DNA of 64,000 bases from Thunnus maccoyii (Eukaryota > Chordata > Actinopteri > Scombriformes > Scombridae): NCBI RefSeq assembly GCF_910596095.1, contig NC_056540.1, positions 19,492,501-19,556,500 of the forward strand. The letters run 5' to 3'. The notes below the pieces were generated by a model. That model was not told the DNA's origin and made no database searches. It saw only the letters and a program-made list of their open reading frames with translations. Within the stretch, counting starts at the first letter, position 1. The number at the start of each line of letters is the position of its first letter. The position numbers and the translations under genes were made by a program. This document shows, piece after piece, positions 58,217 through 64,000 of this stretch.

Positions 58217-59630
58217 CAATAGCGGACTCAGGCTGTCTCAGGGGCACCTGATACATTGAATGGGTCCCCATCAGCAGAGAACAATGATGCGTGTTTGGTA
58301 AAAATGCTACATTGTCAATTAAGGGTTACATTTTATAGGGTGACTCAGAATGTAAGGAAAACACCTCTGTATTAAAAAGGATCTACTTTTTAAACTCTTA
58401 TGTTGCAAACATCTCTGTCATGAAATACAGGGAATGGGATTTAAATGTTTATTTCTCAAACTCATCTGTAGTAAAAACATGGAACTATTAACATTTTGAG
58501 AATTAGCCTTCTCAGGAAAGTCTTCTTCTAGTCTTCTAGTCTTCTCAGGGAAGCGAAAAGCAAAACATTTTCTTTTGGCCATGAGTTTGTAAATGTTCAT
58601 GAACTCATTATGGTCGATTCGGATGTCCCTCTTGATGGACAACAGCAGAAGATCTGAGAGTGTCTGTTTCTAAGCTGAGTCTTGATCACTTTCAGTTTGG
58701 TGAATGATCGCTTGACTGATGCAGTTGTCACTGGCAATGTAACATATTTTGAGGAGTTTTGTCCGTTAGCGGGGTAACTGCTAAAGTAAAGGTTCCCTTC
58801 CAGATTTCATAAAAGAATACATTTGTAAAACATTTAACCTGCCTAGGCTCAGGTTACAGGCTACAGCTTAGACTGCACTGACCCAAATAATCTAAACTAG
58901 TGAGTAACACTGCACCAAAATCAACTTATTGCAATAATGTCAGCTACAACAACTACAACATGTTTTTAAGGGTGCTTTATTTTTCTAATGGTCAGCCTAC
59001 ATAAAGGATACATTAATTTATACCATAACGGCCAGTTTACTCCATCGTAAAGACATTTTATAAGGCAAAGTATCTCATGTTACTTGTTACATGTGAAGGG
59101 TACTTCACCGTGTTTTTCTCCCATACAGTGGGATTGAACTATGGGGCACTTTTTTTAATTGAAAGGGCACCCAATTCTGCACTTCAGTATGTTAGACTTA
59201 AGGGAAGCCAAAATGTCACTTTTTCCTCTTTTTTTCACTAGAAGGGCACCAATACAGAACCTCCAGCTCACCCCATTATAATGGCAACTCATAGGGCACT
59301 GTATAACATCTTGTGGGGGTACTGTATAGGGCACTGTCACATTTTCTTCCACTGAAATGGCACCCAAGAAGGCACGTCATTTCAGACACATATAGAGGCC
59401 CTCTATAGGGCACTTCATCCTGATTTACCATAACTAAGACAGTCATTACAGAACTTTGGTATGCTTTCTCCTGTGTGCGGGCACCTTACAGGGCATTTTA
59501 TCATGTTTGCTCTACTCTAGGGGCAACTTAGAGGGCACTTTCCTGTTTTTTTGTTGTTCTTTTTTTGGTCCTTGGGGGCACCGGGGGGGGGGGGGGGGGG
59601 GGGCAACCCCCTCCCTGGCGTCCGCCAGTG
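58217..59630 (-). mobile_element. Decayed hAT-superfamily DNA transposon
   Basis: The minus strand at about 58745-58420 encodes the hAT C-terminal dimerisation region (VTTASVKRSFTKLKVIKTQL, then after one frameshift LSDLLLLSIKRDIRIDHNEF). Possible ends are CAATAGCGGAC at 58217 and, inverted, CACTGGCGGAC ending at 59630. The 8-bp flanks are GTTTTTGT and GTTTCAAT, five of eight matching, so a worn target duplication is possible. The rest of the transposase gene is missing. The right 500 bp is full of GGGCAC motifs. Confidence 0.65.
59140..59603 (+). repeat. Clustered GGGCAC motifs and G21 run
   Basis: About a dozen GGGCAC or close variants, all on the plus strand, at for example 59144, 59165, 59244, 59294, 59329, 59407 and 59535. 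They are irregularly spaced and lie just inside the right end of the hAT element. The stretch ends with 21 consecutive G at 59583-59603. Confidence 0.75.
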
Positions 59631-60054
59631 GTTTCAATTAGATAGACTCTTAATATTTAAGAGAATTTTTCTCCTTTTTGTAATATCCATTGAAAACCGG
59701 AGGTGTACAGTCGTCCTCACTGACAACACTGATGAGTTTTTGTGTGTGTGTGCGTGTGTTTGTCTGCAAAAACTCAAAAGTGTCACTTGTGTTTTCTCTC
59801 AAGCTCATTTGATTCACATAAAAACGCACAAACAGTTGATAAAGCTGAACACCTTTCCTGTTATTAGTCAGTTTATCTTAAAAAGACTAAACATGTTAAT
59901 AAATGAATCTTTAAAATACACATATAGATGTTGATAAAACAGATGTTGTCATGTTGTATTATTAACAAGGATTTGAAATTTTAAGTGTTGTAATGTTATC
60001 CTTTCCTGGTCTTACAGGCTGCACTATACATATACATAATTTTAATTTTTAAAA

Positions 60055-60370
60055 AATTACTATTACTACTACAAATGGTGATTAGTTGATTCATTAATTA
60101 GTTGACTGAAAATTGAAAATTAATTGGCAACTATTTTGATAATCAATTAATCATTTTGGTTATTATAATGACAAAAAATAGCTAGTTCTAGCTTCTTAAA
60201 TGTGAAGATTTTCTGATACACACACGCACACATACATATGCTCATATATACATATACATACGTATTTATGTGTATGTATAATTAAGTCGAGTTAAGTCAG
60301 GTCAAATTTATTTACCGTACATAACACATTTCATACGACAGGCGTAAACTCAATGTGCTTAAAAACAAGT
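60055..60370. mobile_element. Repeat fragments (GATTAGTTGATTCATTAATT type and retroposon tail)
   Basis: 60060-60215 resembles one end of the GCTGCAAC MITE-like family. 60285-60370 (GTCAAATTTATTTACCGTAC, then CATTTCATACGACAGG and CAATGTGCTT) is a retroposon-tail-like phrase as at 8150-8200. Confidence 0.45.
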
Positions 60371-60734
60371 AAAGATCATACATGACAAAAATATATAACA
60401 TTGCATTAATATTACATATATAAAACAAATAAGATAAAACATAAAATAAGGAGATGACAACATAACAAATAAGACAACATAGACAGATAGACAAGTAATT
60501 CACATACCTCATTGTGTGTGTTTTTGAAAGCTACGTGTATTATTTGTCATATATGACAAGTAATTGTCATTTATGTGAGAGCTGCTGTAACACTGAAATT
60601 TATCCCTGAGAATAAATAAAGTTATTTATCTATCTATCTATAGTAGCATAAAATGGAAATGCTCAGGAAAAGTACCTAGAAATTGTACAGTAGACTACTT
60701 GAGTAAATGTACTGACTGTAGTCATAGCTAGTAG

Positions 60735-61268
60735 GTTGTGTTTTTTCAAACCGCAGCTTCTTCCGCCGCGTGTTCAGCCGTCAGTATTGTGACTTCAGTC
60801 CTCCAGCAGGGGACGTCCTGTTACTCGTCGTGCTGCAGAAAGCTGAGCGGGATAGCGGGACTGACACCAGCCGATAGCAGCGCCAAAAATCACCGTTTCC
60901 CGTCGTCACTTCACAAATATCACGGTAAAAAAAAAAAAAAAGATAAAAACTAATCAGTGTATATCGTCAGATTGTGTCGATGAGTCCAGCGTAACAGCTA
61001 GCTTAAGCTAACCGTAACGCACTGCTCACCTGACGGAGGTAAAGTTGAAATAAAAGCTACGGTTGAAGTTTTCAGTCTCGCTCGACAACAAGGCTAACTT
61101 ATCATCACGTACGGTTAGTTTTTTGGGGATTTTTTTTTAGCGCGATAGTAAGACCCAATAGTTCCCTGAAGGCTGAGGACGGTTGAAGAGATTTTCTGGA
61201 TGGATCATTTGCCTTTCTGCCGGAGAAGATACCCCAACCTGGCTGTGGTGACACGTGTGTTGAATCAC
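60735..61268 (+). other. Possible unassigned transcription start and first exon
   Basis: A CpG-richer stretch begins at about 60735. Downstream, an ATG at 61201 opens MDHLPFCRRRYPNLAVVTRV and reaches a possible donor (AATCACA|GTAAGT) near 61270. I do not recognise the peptide. It could be a leader exon of nxf1 or a separate gene. Confidence 0.22.
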
Positions 61269-61479
61269 AGTAAGTTTGGCTCATTAGCTTCACTTTGGAC
61301 ACGTGTGAGCAGAGTAGACATTATGGTCGAAACCCCTGTTAAAAAAACACATACTGACACTGATTTGGCCCCATAGATAGCAGTTAACATGTTAAATGTT
61401 TAAATATAATCAAAGGTGAATTAGCTGTGTTGTCACTGGAGACCATGTTTACCTGTTTGTATGTACACCAGAACTGAAA

Positions 61480-61990
61480 CTCTTGTGTACTGTTTATATT
61501 ATGACGCTTCACTGTATCCTCTCATAATTAGTCTTTACAGCAAATTTATGAACAACAAATCATTCATGAATACCTCATCAGTCACAGATCAATGAGATAA
61601 TCCTTAATGAATTTTTCAGACAGCAGAGTTGATTTTTTAGTTTTTAGGCCTCTTGTTTATGAAGAAATAATATTTACAATCACATTATATAATGGTCATG
61701 TGTCACATAAAACAGGAGAGCATAACGATTTCAATTAATTATTGTTCAATGTGAAGAATCCATTATTTTTGGAATGGTGATTTTTGAATTTTTGAATAAA
61801 AATGGGTCACACACTACAAAAATGTGTATCAGCTGCACAAAAGTGTTTTTTTGTATATTCTGGGTCACATTCAGTCATCAAATTTCATCAAATCAGTCAT
61901 CAAATTTCTGGTTAAAAGAAAAGTGTTTAGGGTGTTTTTACTGCTGTCAAATGTAAAAATGGGTCAAATTTGACCCTGAACAGTGTGACT
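61480..61990 (+). mobile_element. Non-autonomous DNA-element-like repeat, family member 3 of 3
   Basis: CTCTCATAATTAGTCTTTAC, CATTCATGAATACCTCATCA and AATGGGTCAAATTTGACCCT near the right end, followed by GAACAGTGTG. Its inner part has CTTAATGAATTTTTCAGACA. It shares its layout with the copies at 6520 (inverted) and 52740. Confidence 0.55.
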
Positions 61991-62644
61991 CTCTAGAGTG
62001 TTTTAAGATGTATATAAAGTACTCTACTTGGAATATAATTTTTGATTGATATGTTTTTTTTCCAGAGTTTATGAATATGCAAATATATTTCATTTCAGAA
62101 GCATAACTGCTGGACACAAGATGTCTCCTACTTGACCGTGTTTGTGCATATGTGCCCACATTCATCTGCTGAGAGTGAAAAGTTTCTCTGCTAAATGAAA
62201 ATCAGATTTGAAGGAGTGGGCCTTCAAAAATGATTTCTGACATCACAAATAGTTTTGAAGCCAATCCTGGTCTAATATTCAGTTTATACAAATGTGATGT
62301 GTAAACTTGATGCCTGCAGTGCCCATACACTGAGAATGGACTTTACAGTGAAGTAGGAGACATGTTGTGTCCAGCTGTTAAACCTTTGAGATGAAATATA
62401 TTTATATATGTACAAACTCTGGAATTTTTAATGAGGGAGAAGGAGGAGATGTAATTTTAAGGATTAAGATAATTTAACTTTTTTTGTGGAAAACATTAGA
62501 CAAATTATTATTCTAATTAGAGTATTTTATTAACATCTTAAAACATGTCTGGAAGGGATACTGAAGAAACTGAGTGTAATTTCCAAACTCAGTGATGAAT
62601 ATGCTGTGTGTGTGTAGTAGGTAAGGTAAATGCTACAATGCCAC

Positions 62645-62750
62645 ATTGGATGGGCCGAAGGGACGAACTCTCGCGAGTGCAGATAGTGTTAGTCTTTAGG
62701 TAAGAGTTAAGGTTATCGTACAAATCTCGCGAGACATCGTCCCATCCAAT
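62645..62750. promoter_or_regulatory. Imperfect palindrome with two TCTCGCGA-type motifs
   Basis: ATTGGATGGG at 62645-62654 and its exact complement CCCATCCAAT at 62741-62750 bracket CTCTCGCGAG (62668-62677) and TCTCGCGAGA (62725-62734). TCTCGCGAGA is a known vertebrate core-promoter motif. The pair lies about 0.5 kb upstream of the nxf1 start codon. Confidence 0.6.
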
Positions 62751-62969
62751 CTAGCACCAACCTACAGAAGACCTCCGAGTAGATTAGTTATATAACGTTA
62801 ACGTAACCACAGATATCAAGTCGAAGATAACGGTAGCAGAGTCTTAGAGTCTACCTTTATTTTGTGTTGTGTTCACTTTTTTGTAATTTTCAGTGACAGC
62901 GGACTCAACTATACTTCAAAAAATCCTTGTTGTTTAAATTTATATTTAACCGCGCCGTTTAAGTTACCT

Positions 62970-63244
62970 CCCCCCGGAAGAGGAAAGTGTGTAGTGAAGT
63001 TGTAGTTCCGTTGTCTTCTCGTCAACACGCAGTGGGCAGGAGAAGCTAAGCTAAGGCTAACGTTAGCAGCTGGTCAAGGAGTGCTCCCTGTGTCGTCGCT
63101 CGCCTTTGTGTCCGAGGGCTTGGGATGTCGGCGCTTCTTCCGCAACCCAGCCTTTGTGTTTCTTGAGCGAGCGAAGAAGGGCCCTACAGATATTACTTTT
63201 GTCACACAGGGGTGTGTTTTTTAATCTAACACTATTGCAGAAAT
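62970..63244 (+). promoter_or_regulatory. nxf1 promoter and 5' leader (probable)
   Basis: CCCCGGAAGAGGAAG (about 62973-62988) holds ETS-like sites. The next 200 bp are G+C richer. An acceptor-like ATTGCAG lies just before AAATATGG, so the leader may contain an intron. Confidence 0.45.
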
Positions 63245-64000
63245 ATGGCGGACGGCGGGCACTACTACAACGGTAAGAAACCATGTTCACCACTGCATTA
63301 ATCTTACATCTTGCAACTTGTGCCGTCAATTTTCAGACCGTGGGGAGTTTTTGGTGAGGAGAGAGGTCAGGAGAACTGGTTTCATGGTTCCAGAAGGTAA
63401 AATTATGTCTACAGGGCGTCATGGAGATCTAATCATGTTGCTTTTATAGGTATAAGTATTTATCCATTAACCTTACGTTGTTATTGTTAGCATTTTTATT
63501 AGTATTTGAATAATGAAAAGTATGTTTTAGAGTTAAGACAAAACACATTGCTTCGTAGGTCAATAATACAAGCTCTTATTGTTCCCTGTCCAAGCATGGA
63601 GGCCTTTTAAAAGTTTGTGTCATGAATGATAAGATTCATATAATAGTTTTTTTTTTCCCCCCCAGACAGCAGTGTTTTAAGATGTATATCCCTCCCGTCC
63701 CCCCCAAATGTATACACTGCAAGCAATAAAAAATGTATAATTTTGGCTCCATTTTGCCATTATCTCATAGTACATTACCTGGTAAAGTTCATACTCTCTT
63801 TTGTCCACCTTTGTTTGGACTTAAAACTTCTTATTTGTATGCTTGTATGCATGTGATGTGGTATTTGAGTCAGTAAAATAACTTCAATTATGTTTCCTTT
63901 ATCAGAGCATGATGATAGAACTGCACCACAGTTTCGCAACCGCAAAGGCAGAGGCTCCCACAAGGGTCGGTCGTATGACAGGTCCCGCAGGGACCGCCAA
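63245..64000 (+). CDS. nxf1: nxf1, nuclear RNA export factor 1 (5' part; continues off right edge)
   Basis: Three exons: 63245-63272, 63337-63396 and 63906 to the window edge, phases 1 and 1. The deduced start is MADGGHYYNDRGEFLVRREV, then RRTGFMVPEEHDDRTAPQFRNRKGRGSHKGR. Human NXF1 begins [27 protein letters not shown], so exons 1 and 3 match and the 20-residue exon 2 is extra relative to that form. NXF1/TAP is the main mRNA export receptor; its Arg-rich N-terminus binds RNA and adaptor proteins. Only this disordered N-terminus is inside the window; the RNA-binding, LRR, NTF2-like and UBA domains would follow. Human NXF1 also maps to 11q12.3 near BSCL2 and ZBTB3, which supports the call. Confidence 0.85.

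Overview
The window is nuclear DNA from a ray-finned fish, most likely a percomorph teleost. Every recognised gene is a spliced vertebrate gene with GT-AG introns of tens of bases to 11 kb. The spaces between are filled with short non-autonomous DNA elements, SINE/LINE tails and CA/GT microsatellites typical of fish. The gene set (macrod1, fermt3, trpt1, zbtb3, rnaseh2c, bscl2, nxf1) corresponds to human 11q12-q13, so this is a conserved syntenic block. An inositol-trisphosphate 3-kinase gene sits between bscl2 and nxf1, and I know of no human counterpart at that place. No virus-derived element was recognised.

Layout: the 5' part of macrod1 (minus, 923-3572) runs off the left edge. fermt3/kindlin-3 (plus, 7436-28416, 14 coding exons) fills the next 21 kb. 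Its introns 1 and 2 hold an antisense array of tRNA-Trp(CCA) genes: ten copies identical by eye, three near-identical ones, four decayed full-length or near full-length copies and three fragments. trpt1 (minus, 29891-33149) converges on fermt3 and diverges from zbtb3 (plus, 34678-37772). rnaseh2c (minus, 39933-42934, 5' exon near 44018-44140) ends tail to tail with zbtb3, with poly(A) signals less than 100 bp apart, and carries an L1-type LINE fragment in an intron. bscl2/seipin (plus, 46412-49999) and the ITP kinase (plus, 51494-57994) follow. Then come a decayed hAT transposon (58217-59630) and the first three exons of nxf1 (plus, from 63245), cut by the right edge.

All exon junctions were assigned by reading splice sites and checking that phases join to a continuous protein resembling the known family. 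There is no transcript evidence. The genes do not form one pathway: they cover ADP-ribose chemistry (macrod1, and trpt1 which uses NAD+), integrin activation (fermt3), tRNA splicing (trpt1), transcription (zbtb3), ribonucleotide repair (rnaseh2c), lipid-droplet assembly (bscl2), inositol phosphate signalling and mRNA export (nxf1).

The most unusual parts are: the tRNA-Trp array, with homogenised core copies, decayed copies on the flanks, altered anticodons and a pair of halves in permuted order; several splice sites that abut or lie in TG/CA repeats, one of which may have lost its GT donor; an in-frame 36-bp exon in seipin; a predicted upstream ORF in zbtb3 whose stop overlaps the main start codon; and an imperfect palindrome with TCTCGCGA-type motifs upstream of nxf1.
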